A DNA stretch of 64,000 nucleotides from an uncultured Prochlorococcus sp. (GCA_902573565.1 CACGKI010000001.1:66038-130037); one strand, 5' to 3'. Shown: positions 49,273 through 59,310, counted from the first letter of the stretch. The notes: generated from the letters alone by a model not told the origin. Made by a program: numbers and translations.

Positions 49273-50637
49273 TTATCCATACATAGTCACAAATTCTTCT
49301 GAGATAGTTGGGTGCAAAGCCATAGTAATATCAAAATCTTTTTTTGTTATCCCTGCATTTAATGAAATTGATACCATTTGAATAATCTCAGATGACGTTT
49401 CTCCAAACATATGACATCCCAAGACTTTATCAGTTAGCTTATGAACTACAATCTTCAACATACATTTTGATTTATCCTTTTTAAAGGTATTAGACATAGG
49501 GACAAATTTGCATTTAAAAATTTTTATATTTTTTTCAGAATAAATCTCTTTAGCTCTTTTCTCACTTAAGCCAACTGTTGAAATTTCAGGGATAGTAAAT
49601 ACAGCCTTAGGGATATATTCATAATTTACTTTTCTTTCTTGGTCATTAAAAAAATTATCCGAAAAAACCCTCCCTTGTTCTATTGCTACTGGAGTTAAGT
49701 TTGGTTTATTTATGATATCGCCAACTGCAAAAATATTTGGGTTGCTTGTTTGATTAAGTTCATCAACATCCAAATATTGGCCATCCATCTTTAGATTCAA
49801 AAAATCTAAATTTAAAGGCAAAAGATTTGGTTCTCTTCCTGTAGCAATAAGGATATTATTAGTTAGGAGTTTATCCCCCGAGTCTAGGGTAGATTCCAGA
49901 TTTCCATTTACTCTGTTGATAGACTTTAATTGAGTATTAGAGATTATATTGATTTCAGTAAAAGTAGGTGATTCCTCTAAGCATAAAGAAAGATCCTCAT
50001 CAAAACCATTAAGTAAATGTTGGCCTCTAACTAATTGAGTTACTTCAGTACCTAAATTTCTGAAAATAGAAGCAAATTCACAAGCAATATATCCTCCTCC
50101 TACTATAAGTATTGATTTGGGAAACTTTTCTAATTCAAAAATATCATCACTAGTCCATGCCAAATCCACCCCAGGAATATTTAATTTCTTTGGTTTACCT
50201 CCAACTGAAATAAGAATTTTTTTTGAACTTATTTTATTCTTAGTTCTCTTCGTTTTTGAACAAATAATTTCTAATTCATTTTGAGTCGTAAATCTTCCTA
50301 AACCCTCAAAAACAGTTACATTCAATTTTTTTAAAGAATTTTTATGTAAATTACTTAATCTAGAAACCTCCTCTCTAACATTCTTCAATAAAATATTTGA
50401 TTCAAAATTAATACCTTCATTTTTTAATCCATATCCTTCAGAAGAATCCATAATTTTTTTACTTTTAGCTGCATAAACCATCAATTTTTTTGGAACACAT
50501 CCTCTTATCACACAAGTTCCTCCTATTTGATTTACTTCTATGATTGCGACTTTTGCTCCATAACTAGCCGCACGTTTAGCAGCCGCAAGCCCTCCAGATC
50601 CAGCGCCAACAACAATTAAATCAAATTCAAATTCCAA
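49273..50637 (-). CDS. gor: Glutathione reductase
   Basis: A 454-residue FAD disulphide oxidoreductase. The FAD motif GAGSGGLAAAKRAA is at about residues 12-25 and the redox-active Cys pair is in GGTCVIRGCVPKK. The NADPH-binding fold is IVGGGYIACEFAS, the FAD-C motif is IFAVGD, and the C-terminal catalytic His lies in ALHPTISEE. It reduces oxidised glutathione. It is divergent from a GST/glutaredoxin-like gene with a 52-base gap, so both may share a control region. Confidence 0.93.
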   Translation of the reverse strand: MEFEFDLIVVGAGSGGLAAAKRAASYGAKVAIIEVNQIGGTCVIRGCVPKKLMVYAAKSKKIMDSSEGYGLKNEGINFESNILLKNVREEVSRLSNLHKNSLKKLNVTVFEGLGRFTTQNELEIICSKTKRTKNKISSKKILISVGGKPKKLNIPGVDLAWTSDDIFELEKFPKSILIVGGGYIACEFASIFRNLGTEVTQLVRGQHLLNGFDEDLSLCLEESPTFTEINIISNTQLKSINRVNGNLESTLDSGDKLLTNNILIATGREPNLLPLNLDFLNLKMDGQYLDVDELNQTSNPNIFAVGDIINKPNLTPVAIEQGRVFSDNFFNDQERKVNYEYIPKAVFTIPEISTVGLSEKRAKEIYSEKNIKIFKCKFVPMSNTFKKDKSKCMLKIVVHKLTDKVLGCHMFGETSSEIIQMVSISLNAGITKKDFDITMALHPTISEEFVTMYG

Positions 50638-50689
50638 GACTTTTTTTAATCAATTACTATAACGTTAGTTTATAGCTTTAATTCAAATA

Positions 50690-51919
50690 ATGAATGGGAT
50701 TTTGACATGGGATGATTTAAATAAATTTGAAGTTGAAGCTCTTGATAGAGTTCATGGTATAAATAATTCCTATGCAAATTTAAGATTATTTGGGCATAGT
50801 GAAAATGATGTATTAGTTACCTTTTACAGGGATAGGCATTCTTGGTGTCCTTACTGTCAGAAGATATGGTTATGGCTTGAATTTAAGAGAATTCCATACA
50901 GAGTCAAAAAAATAAATATGTTTTGCTACGGTCAAAAAGAAAGTTGGTTCCTTGAAAAAGTCAGATCGGGGAAATTACCTGCAATTGAATTTAAAGGGCA
51001 AGTTATAGTTGAAAGCGACAATATAATAGCTTTTTTAGAAAATGAATTTGGGGCACTTGGATCTTTTATAACATCTAGTCACCTTATCAAAATTCGAGAA
51101 TTAGAAAGAGAAATCTTCAGATCCTGGTGCAATTGGCTCTGCCGAGAGAGCTTTAATTTTATAAATAACTCTTTGAGAAAAAAAAGATTTAAAGAATCCA
51201 TTTCTAAACTCGATGAAATCTTAAGTAGATCAAAATCAGGATTTATTGATCCATCAGTATCTAATATGAGTGATATAAAGCCTGGTGTTGGAGATATAAT
51301 TTTTATTCCCTATATGGAAAGAATGAATGCATCACTGATTTATTATAAAGGGTTTAATTTAAGATCTAATTACCTTCATCTAGATAACTGGCTTACCCTT
51401 TTTGAAGGGACAAGTGCTTATAGAGGCACTCAAGGAGATTTTCATACTCACTCTCATGATTTACCCCCACAAATGGGAGGATGTTATAAAGAAAGCAATG
51501 AACAACAAATTGCTTTTTCTGAAGCAATAGATACTGGAGAGGGTCTTGGTAATTATGAATTAAATAAAAATTATGATTCAAATTATTATGCTAGATTTGC
51601 TCTGAAAAGAGTAATAAAGCATAAAGATAGTTTAATAAAAGTAAACCCATACGATAAAGAATACTTTGATGAATCATTAAGATCAGCATTGACCCATATG
51701 ATGACAGGTGAAGTAAGAATTCCAGAGAAGATTTCAGGAAAATCTCTGAGATATTTAAAACAGAGAATCTCAGTTCCTAGAGATATGCCAATTATCTCTG
51801 CAAGGCTTTTAAGACAATCATTAAATAAAATTGAATTACTAAGTGATAATAATGAAATAGATAGCATACCTTTCAAGCATAGATATGATCAAGATCCTAG
51901 GAATTTTATTTCTAGTTAG
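50690..51919 (+). CDS. Glutathione S-transferase-like protein with CPYC active site
   Basis: A 409-residue protein, longer than standard GSTs of about 220. An N-terminal thioredoxin-like domain has FYRDRHSWCPYCQKIWLWLE (about residues 45-64) and the cis-Pro motif GKLPAIEF, then a GST-type helical domain with VESDNIIAFLENEFG. The final ~150 residues have no domain that I can name. The CPYC motif suggests thiol-disulphide or glutathione-transfer chemistry. Its divergent placement next to glutathione reductase supports a glutathione role. Confidence 0.83.
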   Translation: MNGILTWDDLNKFEVEALDRVHGINNSYANLRLFGHSENDVLVTFYRDRHSWCPYCQKIWLWLEFKRIPYRVKKINMFCYGQKESWFLEKVRSGKLPAIEFKGQVIVESDNIIAFLENEFGALGSFITSSHLIKIRELEREIFRSWCNWLCRESFNFINNSLRKKRFKESISKLDEILSRSKSGFIDPSVSNMSDIKPGVGDIIFIPYMERMNASLIYYKGFNLRSNYLHLDNWLTLFEGTSAYRGTQGDFHTHSHDLPPQMGGCYKESNEQQIAFSEAIDTGEGLGNYELNKNYDSNYYARFALKRVIKHKDSLIKVNPYDKEYFDESLRSALTHMMTGEVRIPEKISGKSLRYLKQRISVPRDMPIISARLLRQSLNKIELLSDNNEIDSIPFKHRYDQDPRNFISS

Positions 51920-51927
51920 CAGTAAAA

Positions 51928-53322
51928 CTATAAATTTTTTCTTGAATCTATTTGAAGTAAATCTCTAATTTTTTGAACTTGACTTGCAATATTTGGATCA
52001 GTCGATAATTTTTTTTCAACTTGTTCAATAGCATACATAACAGTTGTATGGTCTTTCCCCCCAAATTCATCTCCAATTCTTGGCAAACTTAAATCAGTTC
52101 CATGTCTCATGAGATACATGCCAATTTGCCTAGCTTGACTTACTGGTTTTCTTCTACTTGAACTAATCAATTCATCAGTAGATACTTTAAAGAAATCAGA
52201 CACTTTGTTAATAACTTGTTTTGGAGTTACAACTACTCCAACACTATTAGGATCAAGCATCGGAGCAATTGATTGGACTGTCATAGGCAAGCCTGTTATT
52301 GAAGCGAATGCAACAGCTCTAGTAAATGCTCCTTCTAGTTCTCGAATATTCGATGTGAATCTTCCTGCTATAAATTGAATTAAATCTCTTGGAAGACTCA
52401 TCCTCTCTTGTTCTGCCTTTTTTTGAAGAATAGCAGTCCTTGTTTCAAGGTCAGGTGGTTGAATATCTGCAGTCATTCCCATTGAAAACCTAGAAATTAA
52501 TCTTTCTTGAATACCGGACAATTGATTTGGAGGCCTATCACTTGCTATGACTATTTGACTTCCTGATTCATGAAGGGCGTTAAAAGTATGGAAAAATTCT
52601 TCCTGTGTATATTCTTTACCTTCTAAGAACTGTATATCGTCAATCAAAATTAAATCTACATTTCTATATTTATCGCGAATAGCTGTCATTCCATCTCTTC
52701 TAATACCACTGATAACATCATTAGTAAAAGTTTCTGTAGATACATATTTAACTTTTGCTTCTGGATCTATTTCGACCCGATAATGACCAATTGCTTGCAT
52801 TAAATGGGTTTTACCAAGACCAACACCACCACAAATGAATAGTGGATTGAATTCTCTCCCAGGAGATTCCGCAACTGCTAAAGCTGCGGCATGAGCCAAC
52901 CTACTATTGGGGCCTACAACAAATCTCTTAAAGACATACCGTAAATTTAAACCGTTGGGATTTCTTGATCGACTTTTTGCAGGATTATCTTTAGTATTAT
53001 TAGAAAAAGGTTTTGTTATATGACTAATGTTCTTTTCATTAAGGTTTTCTTTATTTGTTAAATCGGAAGTGATATTTGCTTCAGATTTAAAAACAACTTT
53101 AACATCATGTCCACAAATTTCTTTTGTAGCTTTTTCGATAGTTTCACAATAGTTCTTTCTTAACCAATCACTAGAAAAAGTGTTTGGAGCAATTAACGTC
53201 AATAAGCCATTCTCAAAGCAGTTAAATTTAGCAGGCCTTATCCATGTCTCAAAGGAAGGCTTACTTAAAGTTTTTTGGAGTAACTGTTGAACTTCCGCCC
53301 AAATAGGATTAGTTGCTTGCAA
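51928..53322 (-). CDS. dnaA: Chromosomal replication initiator protein DnaA
   Basis: A 464-residue AAA+ initiator. Domain I is N-terminal ([10 protein letters not shown]) and a variable linker is rich in Lys/Asn. The ATPase core has Walker [19 protein letters not shown] and Walker [16 protein letters not shown]. Domain IV has the DNA-binding signature [14 protein letters not shown]. The start is TTG at 53322 (TTG-CAA-GCA), since the conserved N-terminus begins there. No DnaA boxes or origin are seen beside it, so this is not the origin. An inverted repeat lies just upstream. Confidence 0.97.
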   Translation of the reverse strand: MQATNPIWAEVQQLLQKTLSKPSFETWIRPAKFNCFENGLLTLIAPNTFSSDWLRKNYCETIEKATKEICGHDVKVVFKSEANITSDLTNKENLNEKNISHITKPFSNNTKDNPAKSRSRNPNGLNLRYVFKRFVVGPNSRLAHAAALAVAESPGREFNPLFICGGVGLGKTHLMQAIGHYRVEIDPEAKVKYVSTETFTNDVISGIRRDGMTAIRDKYRNVDLILIDDIQFLEGKEYTQEEFFHTFNALHESGSQIVIASDRPPNQLSGIQERLISRFSMGMTADIQPPDLETRTAILQKKAEQERMSLPRDLIQFIAGRFTSNIRELEGAFTRAVAFASITGLPMTVQSIAPMLDPNSVGVVVTPKQVINKVSDFFKVSTDELISSSRRKPVSQARQIGMYLMRHGTDLSLPRIGDEFGGKDHTTVMYAIEQVEKKLSTDPNIASQVQKIRDLLQIDSRKNL

Positions 53323-53333
53323 AATTTTAATAT

Positions 53334-53350
53334 CTAGATTATTAATCTAG
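53334..53350. repeat. Inverted repeat in the dnaA leader
   Basis: CTAGATTA and TAATCTAG form a perfect 8-base inverted repeat around one T, 12 bases upstream of the dnaA TTG start. It could be a regulator-binding site or a small RNA hairpin near the ribosome site. No matching copy near other genes was noticed, so its role is open. Confidence 0.6.
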
Positions 53351-53490
53351 TTGGAATTTAATAATTGGCCATTATCAGATCACAAGATCGCAACAAATTT
53401 AAAATTACTTAACAAAGCATCATCTAAATTTATCAGAATAAATTTTAAATTTTTTACTTGCATATAATTATATTAAATCCCCCGGAAATA

Positions 53491-54126
53491 TTGGATAAGG
53501 CATTACTTATTATCATGGCGAAATGGCATGGTTTTGGAAGATGTAAAACAAGATTAGCGAAAGATATAGGAAAAAGGAATTCTGCCAAAGTACAAAGTGT
53601 AATGACCAACCACACTATTTCCGTGGCCAAATCTCTCCAAAAAATTAAACTAATTGATATTTCTATTGCCATATCTGGTTTAGGGATAAAAAATTGTAGA
53701 AGATGGTCGAGAGAATTAGGAATAAAAAAGTTCAATTTACAGGGGAAAGGTAGTTTGGGCGAAAGAATGAAAAGGCAAATTCTTATCAACAAAAAATTTT
53801 GTACAGAAAATAAGATAAAAAATATTATTTTTATTGGTACTGATCTTCCTGATTTATGTCATTTAGATTTAATAAATACTCTTAGAGAGCTAACACAAAA
53901 TGATCTTGTTTTAGGACCATCTAATGATGGAGGCTATTGGATTATTGGGTTGTCATCAAAAATAATAGCAAAACATTTAAATTTACCTTTTATAAATATT
54001 GAGTGGAGTAAAGAAAATGTTCTCCAAAAAACAATTGATAATTTTGCCTCTACAAAATTGAATTATAAATTCCTAGATAAAAAGATTGATATAGATACAA
54101 TAATTGATATTGAAAATAGAAAGTAA
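53491..54126 (+). CDS. TIGR04282-type glycosyltransferase (DUF2064)
   Basis: A 211-residue nucleotide-sugar transferase-like protein. I chose TTG at 53491 because family members begin with a short leader before LLIIMAKWHGFGRCKTRLAKD and a GGAA lies 5 bases before it. A TTG at 53458 would add 11 residues. The motifs IIFIGTDLPDL and LVLGPSNDGGYWIIGL are diagnostic. The next gene is a TIGR04283-type glycosyltransferase 5 bases downstream, and the two often occur as a pair. The sugar product is unknown. Confidence 0.85.
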   Translation: MDKALLIIMAKWHGFGRCKTRLAKDIGKRNSAKVQSVMTNHTISVAKSLQKIKLIDISIAISGLGIKNCRRWSRELGIKKFNLQGKGSLGERMKRQILINKKFCTENKIKNIIFIGTDLPDLCHLDLINTLRELTQNDLVLGPSNDGGYWIIGLSSKIIAKHLNLPFINIEWSKENVLQKTIDNFASTKLNYKFLDKKIDIDTIIDIENRK

Positions 54127-54131
54127 TCAAA

Positions 54132-54815
54132 TTGTCTAGATTCTCAATTATCGTTCCAACTATCAACGAAGCCAATAATTTACCATTATTGCTTTCAGAT
54201 TTATCAATAATTAAAAAAGAGGGAGAAATTCTTATTGTTGACTGTGGTAGCGGAGATAGAACTATTGATGTAGCAAGTATTTATGGGGCGAAAGTCTACC
54301 TATCCAAAGAAAGAAATCGAGGTTTACAGTTAGATCTGGGTGCTAAAAATTCAACAGGAGAATGGCTTATTTTTTTACATGCTGACACTAGACTAACTCA
54401 TGATTGGTTTACAAAAATAAAATCAGTTTTAGAAGGAGATAAAAATTTTATTTACTATTTTAAATTCAAAATAAATGACAAAAAGATAATTTTTAGAATC
54501 CTCGAGATTCTTGTTAATTTTAGAAGTCAATTATTTAAACAACCATATGGAGACCAAGGTTTAATAATTCATAGATCAATTTATCTTAAGAATGAAGGTT
54601 TTAAAAACATTCCCTTAATGGAGGACTTAGATTTCTTTAGGAGATTAAAAAATAAAAAAAATTTAAAGCAACTTAATATACCAATTTATACAAGTTCAAG
54701 GAAATGGGAAAGAACTAATATTTTTATCCAGGCACTCAAGAATTGGAACTTTAGAAGAAGGTGGTTAAAAGGAGAATCAACAAAATCTTTATATTCTGAA
54801 TACTACAAAAAATAA
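54132..54815 (+). CDS. TIGR04283-type family 2 glycosyltransferase
   Basis: A 227-residue GT2 enzyme. It starts with FSIIVPTINEANNLPLLL and has LIVDCGSGDRT and LHADTRLTHDWF, the nucleotide and metal sites. The C-terminal MEDLDFFRRLK is the usual catalytic Asp area. Relatives are linked to arsenosugar-type biosynthesis, but no arsenic gene is present here, so the acceptor stays open. TTG start at 54132, 5 bases after the partner gene. The downstream GNAT gene is convergent and directly adjacent. Confidence 0.87.
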   Translation: MSRFSIIVPTINEANNLPLLLSDLSIIKKEGEILIVDCGSGDRTIDVASIYGAKVYLSKERNRGLQLDLGAKNSTGEWLIFLHADTRLTHDWFTKIKSVLEGDKNFIYYFKFKINDKKIIFRILEILVNFRSQLFKQPYGDQGLIIHRSIYLKNEGFKNIPLMEDLDFFRRLKNKKNLKQLNIPIYTSSRKWERTNIFIQALKNWNFRRRWLKGESTKSLYSEYYKK

Positions 54816-55346
54816 TTAATTTGCATACCAAAAAGCGCATTTAGAGCCTCTTGGTTCTAGGATCCAACCTTGTCTTTTGTAAAATGAAACCACTTCAGCA
54901 TCAGCAAAAAGAGTAACTTTTGAAATACCAATATTTTTTAATTCTTTTAGGATATATTTCATTAATTCCTTCCCCAAGCCTAGGCCTTGATAAACAGGAT
55001 TAACAGCCACATCCCAAACTGTTGCTTCTAGAATTCCATCGCCAGTGCATCTTGCAAATCCTACAAGCCTGGGAAATTTATCATCGTGTCGCCATAAACC
55101 AACAACCAAAATACTAAAATCTAAAGCTCTTTTTACTCTTCTTATTGGTCTTCTACTCCAACCAACAGTCTGCAAAAGTTGATCTAGCTCAATTAAATCT
55201 AATTCTTTACTTTTACTACATACAAAAATTTCTTTTTTATTTTTTTGAGTGAATTCATAAGAATTCGTACCATAGATTTCTAAAAGTTCATCTTTAGATA
55301 TATTATTTGATTTTTTTATTGATGACCCTGAGTTTCTAAAAATCAT
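54816..55346 (-). CDS. GNAT acetyltransferase, Ycf52-like
   Basis: A 176-residue N-acetyltransferase. The LDQLLQTVGWSRRP segment and the coenzyme-A loop VWDVAVNPVYQGLGLGKELM (about residues 108-127, with Q..G.G) are typical. A DAEVVSFYKRQGW segment closes the fold. It belongs to the cyanobacterial and plastid Ycf52/NSI-like group. Substrates are unknown. Its ATG overlaps the upstream ABC transporter stop by one base (TAATG), and its stop directly abuts the convergent glycosyltransferase. Confidence 0.85.
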   Translation of the reverse strand: MIFRNSGSSIKKSNNISKDELLEIYGTNSYEFTQKNKKEIFVCSKSKELDLIELDQLLQTVGWSRRPIRRVKRALDFSILVVGLWRHDDKFPRLVGFARCTGDGILEATVWDVAVNPVYQGLGLGKELMKYILKELKNIGISKVTLFADAEVVSFYKRQGWILEPRGSKCAFWYAN

Positions 55347-57142
55347 TAAAAATTCGCAAATCCTTTTTGTTGAAGCTCAGAGAGCTGAAAATATAAACCT
55401 TTTTTCATTCTCAATTCATCATGTGTTCCCTCTTCAACCAATGATCCCCCTTTTAAAACTAAAATCTTATCAGAACTTTCAATGGTTGCGAGTCTGTGAG
55501 CTATTACTAGTGCTGTTCTTTTTGTAAGAATTCTCTCAAGATCTTTTTGCAAAGTAGCTTCTGTAGATGGATCCATAAACGCCGTAGCCTCGTCCATTAT
55601 CAAAATAACAGGATTTCTAATCGCTACCCTAGCTACTGAAAGAAGTTGTCTCTCTCCAGAAGACAGATTTCCCCCTCTTTGTCTGAGAAAAGTATTTAAA
55701 CCTTCTGGTAATTTTTTTAACAAACTATTTAATCCTAATTCTTTACAAAGATTTTCTAATTCGAGATTGTTTATATTTGCATTTAGTTTCAAATTATCGG
55801 CAACATTTCCACTAAAAATAAATGTATCTTGTAAAACCACTCCCAACATATTTCTAAGGGTTGCGATAGGAATATCTTTTATATCAATATCGTCAATTAA
55901 GATTTGGCCAGATTGAGGTTCATACAATCTACATAACAATCTAATTATGGTTGTTTTACCTGAACCAGTTGGTCCCACGAAAGCTACATGCTCTCCAGGA
56001 TTTATTAAGAAAGATAAATTCTTTAGGATGTGTTCTCCTTCTTTATAAAAAAAATTAACATTCTTGAATTCAATTTTACCCTTAAATTGCTTTTTCGTGT
56101 TTTGAATATCTTCTGAAAAATAGTTTGCGGAAAAAGAATCTTTAATCTGAATTTCTTCATCTAATAATTCATTTATTCTCTCAACAGCTGTAAGGCCTCC
56201 TTGAATCTGGGTAAATCTTTCTGCAAGCTGTCTTAAAGGTTCAAAGAGTCTTTGGGAATATAATATAAAAGTTGTCAATGTCCCTAAACCAATATTTCCA
56301 GAAGTTACAAGATAACCTCCAACTGCTAAAACCAAGGAAACTGCAGCAAGAGAAATCCACTCTATAAATGCTGAAATGCTACTGTCATAAAATATTGTTC
56401 CATTTACTGCTTTCTTGTAAGCAAGTCCAGTATCAGAGAATTTCTTGCTATTAAATTCCTCCCTTCTGAACATCTGAACAACTTCTAAACCTTGAAGATT
56501 CTCTTGAAAATCAGAGTTGAGTTGGGACAACTCTTCTCTCACTTGATAATTGGCCTTTCTATAGCGTTTTTGAAGCCAAATTATGAAATATGAAACTGGA
56601 ATTTGAGTTAATAGCAATAAAATAGCAAGCCCTCGATCAATTGAAAGCATTGTCAAAGAGATTACTATCAGACTTACAAAGTCAGCAACTACTCCAACTG
56701 CCCCACTACCAAAAACCTCAGCTAAAGCATCAACATCATTTGTTAATCTCGTTAATAATTTACCAACAGGCATTTTATCGTGATACTTGAGAGATAACGA
56801 TATTGAGTGATCAAAAAGTTCTCTTCTTATTCTTGCGGTTAATCTTTGACCCACAGCTTGGATATTGTAGGTTTGGTATCCTTGCAAAATCAACCTAAAA
56901 ATAACTGTTACTAATAAAGTTAAAATTATGGCATTTATTGACTGCCCAAAAAAAGTTTTACTAAGCCAGACATCTGTACTTTCGTTTTTAAGAATAGTAA
57001 TTGCTTGGCCCACTAATAGTGGTTGAATAGCTCCAGAAAATGATACCGGTAACAAAACTATTAAAATCAAATAGATTGTTTTTTTATCTTTAGTTAAATA
57101 TTTACCTAACTTTTTAATTCTTCTAAAATCTTTAAAAAACAT
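55346..57142 (-). CDS. ABC exporter, fused transmembrane and ATPase domains (MdlB-like)
   Basis: A 598-residue half-transporter. Six membrane segments lie in residues 1-320, with a cytoplasmic coupling region around RQRLTARIRRELFDHS. The ATPase has Walker A FVGPTGSGKTTIIRLL, Q-loop LQDTFIFSG, signature LSSGERQLLSVARV, Walker B VILIMDEATAFMD and H-loop IAHRLAT. It probably forms a homodimer or a pair with another half-transporter. The cargo cannot be told from the sequence. It lies 12 bases after hisG on the same strand. Confidence 0.92.
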   Translation of the reverse strand: MFFKDFRRIKKLGKYLTKDKKTIYLILIVLLPVSFSGAIQPLLVGQAITILKNESTDVWLSKTFFGQSINAIILTLLVTVIFRLILQGYQTYNIQAVGQRLTARIRRELFDHSISLSLKYHDKMPVGKLLTRLTNDVDALAEVFGSGAVGVVADFVSLIVISLTMLSIDRGLAILLLLTQIPVSYFIIWLQKRYRKANYQVREELSQLNSDFQENLQGLEVVQMFRREEFNSKKFSDTGLAYKKAVNGTIFYDSSISAFIEWISLAAVSLVLAVGGYLVTSGNIGLGTLTTFILYSQRLFEPLRQLAERFTQIQGGLTAVERINELLDEEIQIKDSFSANYFSEDIQNTKKQFKGKIEFKNVNFFYKEGEHILKNLSFLINPGEHVAFVGPTGSGKTTIIRLLCRLYEPQSGQILIDDIDIKDIPIATLRNMLGVVLQDTFIFSGNVADNLKLNANINNLELENLCKELGLNSLLKKLPEGLNTFLRQRGGNLSSGERQLLSVARVAIRNPVILIMDEATAFMDPSTEATLQKDLERILTKRTALVIAHRLATIESSDKILVLKGGSLVEEGTHDELRMKKGLYFQLSELQQKGFANF

Positions 57143-57154
57143 TTAGCTAATCTT

Positions 57155-57793
57155 CTATGAAGCATTAGTTGATTCTATTGATAAAATAGTGTCTTTGAGA
57201 TGATTATCATCTAACCTCATAGATAAAGGATTTCCAATTAGTCTTGCAGTAGAGTAGAAAAGATCATCTATTTTAATTAAACCATTCTCTTTAAGAGTCT
57301 TTCCGGTTGCCACCAAATCAACTATTGCCTCTGCCATACCTGTAATAGGACCAAGCTCGACTGAACCTGTCAAATGAACTATGTCTACAGGAATATTTAA
57401 TTCTTCAAAATAAGTTCTTGCTGTTTTTATAAATTTACTTGCTACTTTACAATTCGCTGGAAGATCAGTTGGTTTTGAATAATTGCTATTTTTCTTAACC
57501 GCCAACGACATATGACAACCCCCAAATCCTAAATCTAATAACTTTGCGACTTTCAATTCAGATTCTCGTAAAACGTCATACCCAACAATACCCAAATCAG
57601 CCTGACCATAACTTACATAAACAGGAACATCTCCATTTCTTACTAATAAAGCTTTAGCCCGTTTGCAATTTGATTCAAAGGTTAATGATCTATTATTTTC
57701 ATCCAACGCGTCAGAGAAATCTAACCCAGCTCTTTTAAAAGTTGAAATTGAATCTTTTAACAGAGCTCCTTTTGGTAAAGCTATAGTAAACAT
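57155..57793 (-). CDS. hisG: ATP phosphoribosyltransferase, short form
   Basis: A 212-residue HisG of the short type, which needs HisZ as a regulatory subunit; HisZ is not in the window. It has [11 protein letters not shown] and [15 protein letters not shown], and the phosphoribosyl-binding loop [22 protein letters not shown]. It commits ATP and PRPP to histidine synthesis. It starts 40 bases from the divergent glyoxalase II gene and is followed by an ABC exporter gene. ATG start. Confidence 0.95.
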   Translation of the reverse strand: MFTIALPKGALLKDSISTFKRAGLDFSDALDENNRSLTFESNCKRAKALLVRNGDVPVYVSYGQADLGIVGYDVLRESELKVAKLLDLGFGGCHMSLAVKKNSNYSKPTDLPANCKVASKFIKTARTYFEELNIPVDIVHLTGSVELGPITGMAEAIVDLVATGKTLKENGLIKIDDLFYSTARLIGNPLSMRLDDNHLKDTILSIESTNAS

Positions 57794-57833
57794 AGATCAA
57801 TTTCTTCCAAGGATTCTTCATTCTAATTTAACA

Positions 57834-58574
57834 ATGGAATTTAATAAAGCTCGAAATATAATCGGACTCAGAGTTTTAAGTGATAACGTCATTTGGTTGT
57901 GGGTAAAAGATAAATCTGTTGTGGTTGTAGATCCATCTGTTCACGAACCAGTAATTAGATATATAGATGAAAACAATTTAAACTTAGAAGCCATTTGGCA
58001 AACTCATCATCATTCAGACCATATTGGAGGGACGAAGTCTCTTATTGAAAGATGGCCTAATGTAAAGGTGATTGCTTCCTACAAGGAACAAAAGCGAATA
58101 CCTTTTCAAAATGTATCTGTAGAGGATGGAGAAACTTTGAATATTTTAGGTGAAGAAGTACAAATAATTGAAGTATTAGGACATACAAGCTCACATATTG
58201 CCTTTTTTTTGAATGGGAAAATTCCTGTTCTTTTTATTGGTGATACATTATTTTCTGGAGGCTGCGGAAGAATTTTTGAAGGGACTTATCAACAAATGTA
58301 TTCTTCATTAGAAAGAATCAAATCTTTACCAAAAAATACTCTCATATATTGTGCACATGAATATACTAAGTCAAATATTTTGTGGGCATTGAATCTCAAG
58401 CCAAAAGATCAAGATATAAAAAATAAACTTTCGGAAGTTGAAAAAAAACTTTCTCACAATAAATTGACAATTCCATTTTTACTTGCTGATGAGATGAAAA
58501 TTAACCTTTTCTTAAGAGCAAAAAATTTAGAAGAATTTACTTTTTTAAGAGAAAATAAAGATTTATGGGTTTAA
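57834..58574 (+). CDS. gloB: Hydroxyacylglutathione hydrolase (glyoxalase II)
   Basis: A 246-residue metallo-beta-lactamase fold protein, read from the ATG at 57834. An earlier in-frame start would run into hisG and adds sequence unlike the family. The zinc motif [10 protein letters not shown] is at about residues 53-62, followed by [27 protein letters not shown] and [13 protein letters not shown]. It hydrolyses S-D-lactoylglutathione in methylglyoxal detoxification. The glutathione theme also appears in the gor/GST pair at 50 kb. Confidence 0.93.
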   Translation: MEFNKARNIIGLRVLSDNVIWLWVKDKSVVVVDPSVHEPVIRYIDENNLNLEAIWQTHHHSDHIGGTKSLIERWPNVKVIASYKEQKRIPFQNVSVEDGETLNILGEEVQIIEVLGHTSSHIAFFLNGKIPVLFIGDTLFSGGCGRIFEGTYQQMYSSLERIKSLPKNTLIYCAHEYTKSNILWALNLKPKDQDIKNKLSEVEKKLSHNKLTIPFLLADEMKINLFLRAKNLEEFTFLRENKDLWV

Positions 58575-58598
58575 ATAGATAGGTATCTTCTTAAACAA

Positions 58599-58991
58599 AT
58601 GTCCCCCAAACAAGTAATTAAAACATCAAACGCTCCAGATCCAGTAGGACCTTATAATCAAGCAATAAAAGCTGGGGATTTTATCTATTGTTCTGGTCAA
58701 ATTGCTATAGACCCAGCTTTAAATGAAATAACATGTTTAGGTGATATAGAGAAAGAAACTATTCAAGTTTTAAAAAATATCGCAGCAGTTCTTAAAGCAG
58801 GTGGAGCAAGAATAGAAGATGTAATAAAAACAACTATTTACTTAACTGACTTAACTAATTTTCAAATTGTCAATAAGTTATATAGTGATTTTTTTAATGT
58901 GGAGAATCCTCCAGCAAGAGCCTGCGTGGAAGTTTCATCTCTACCAAAAGGAGTTTTAATTGAGATAGATTGCGTCGCATTTCTAGATTAA
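58599..58991 (+). CDS. RidA family enamine/imine deaminase
   Basis: A 130-residue trimeric protein. It has APDPVGPYNQAIKAGDFIYCSGQIAIDP, and the active-site Arg in NPPARACVEVSSLPKG near residue 107. It hydrolyses reactive enamines, such as 2-aminoacrylate, formed by PLP enzymes. ATG start, normal length. It lies 24 bases after gloB. Confidence 0.93.
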   Translation: MSPKQVIKTSNAPDPVGPYNQAIKAGDFIYCSGQIAIDPALNEITCLGDIEKETIQVLKNIAAVLKAGGARIEDVIKTTIYLTDLTNFQIVNKLYSDFFNVENPPARACVEVSSLPKGVLIEIDCVAFLD

Positions 58992-59076
58992 TTTCTAATT
59001 ATTGAGAAATTTGAAATATAAACCAAATGTGCACCATAGTTGTATAGATTATTAGTTGATAATTCATCTTTGATCT

Positions 59077-59304
59077 ATGTCAGCAGCAAAGCTTAATATA
59101 GATGAACTAGAAGCAGGTTATCCTTTATTTTGTAAAGCGCTTAGACTATTGATTTTAAAAGGTAACTCAGTTAAAGATATAGAAAAGACAGTGTGTTGGG
59201 GTCATCTTGAGACATTAAATAGATGTCTACCTGGTAGATACAAAGCTCCCACATATTTAATGGCATTAATCAAAAGAGATATTGCAAAGCCAAATAATTA
59301 TTAA
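59077..59304 (+). CDS. DUF3136 small protein beside the carboxysome operon
   Basis: A 75-residue soluble protein. LEAGYPLFCKALRLLILKG and CWGHLETLNRCLPGRYKAP are typical of the picocyanobacterial DUF3136 family. Function unknown. It is convergent with the acRAF-like gene, whose stop is 6 bases away, so it lies directly at the end of the carboxysome operon, though on the opposite strand. ATG start. Confidence 0.8.
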   Translation: MSAAKLNIDELEAGYPLFCKALRLLILKGNSVKDIEKTVCWGHLETLNRCLPGRYKAPTYLMALIKRDIAKPNNY

Positions 59305-59310
59305 AAAGAA

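Noticed and set aside
53323-53490. Origin of replication beside dnaA
   Set aside because: No cluster of TTATCCACA-type DnaA boxes is visible, and no dnaN or other usual partner adjoins. In this lineage dnaA need not be at the origin.
57663-57833. Longer glyoxalase II start overlapping hisG
   Set aside because: The extra 57 residues are the antisense of hisG. The ATG at 57834 gives the usual family length and N-terminus.
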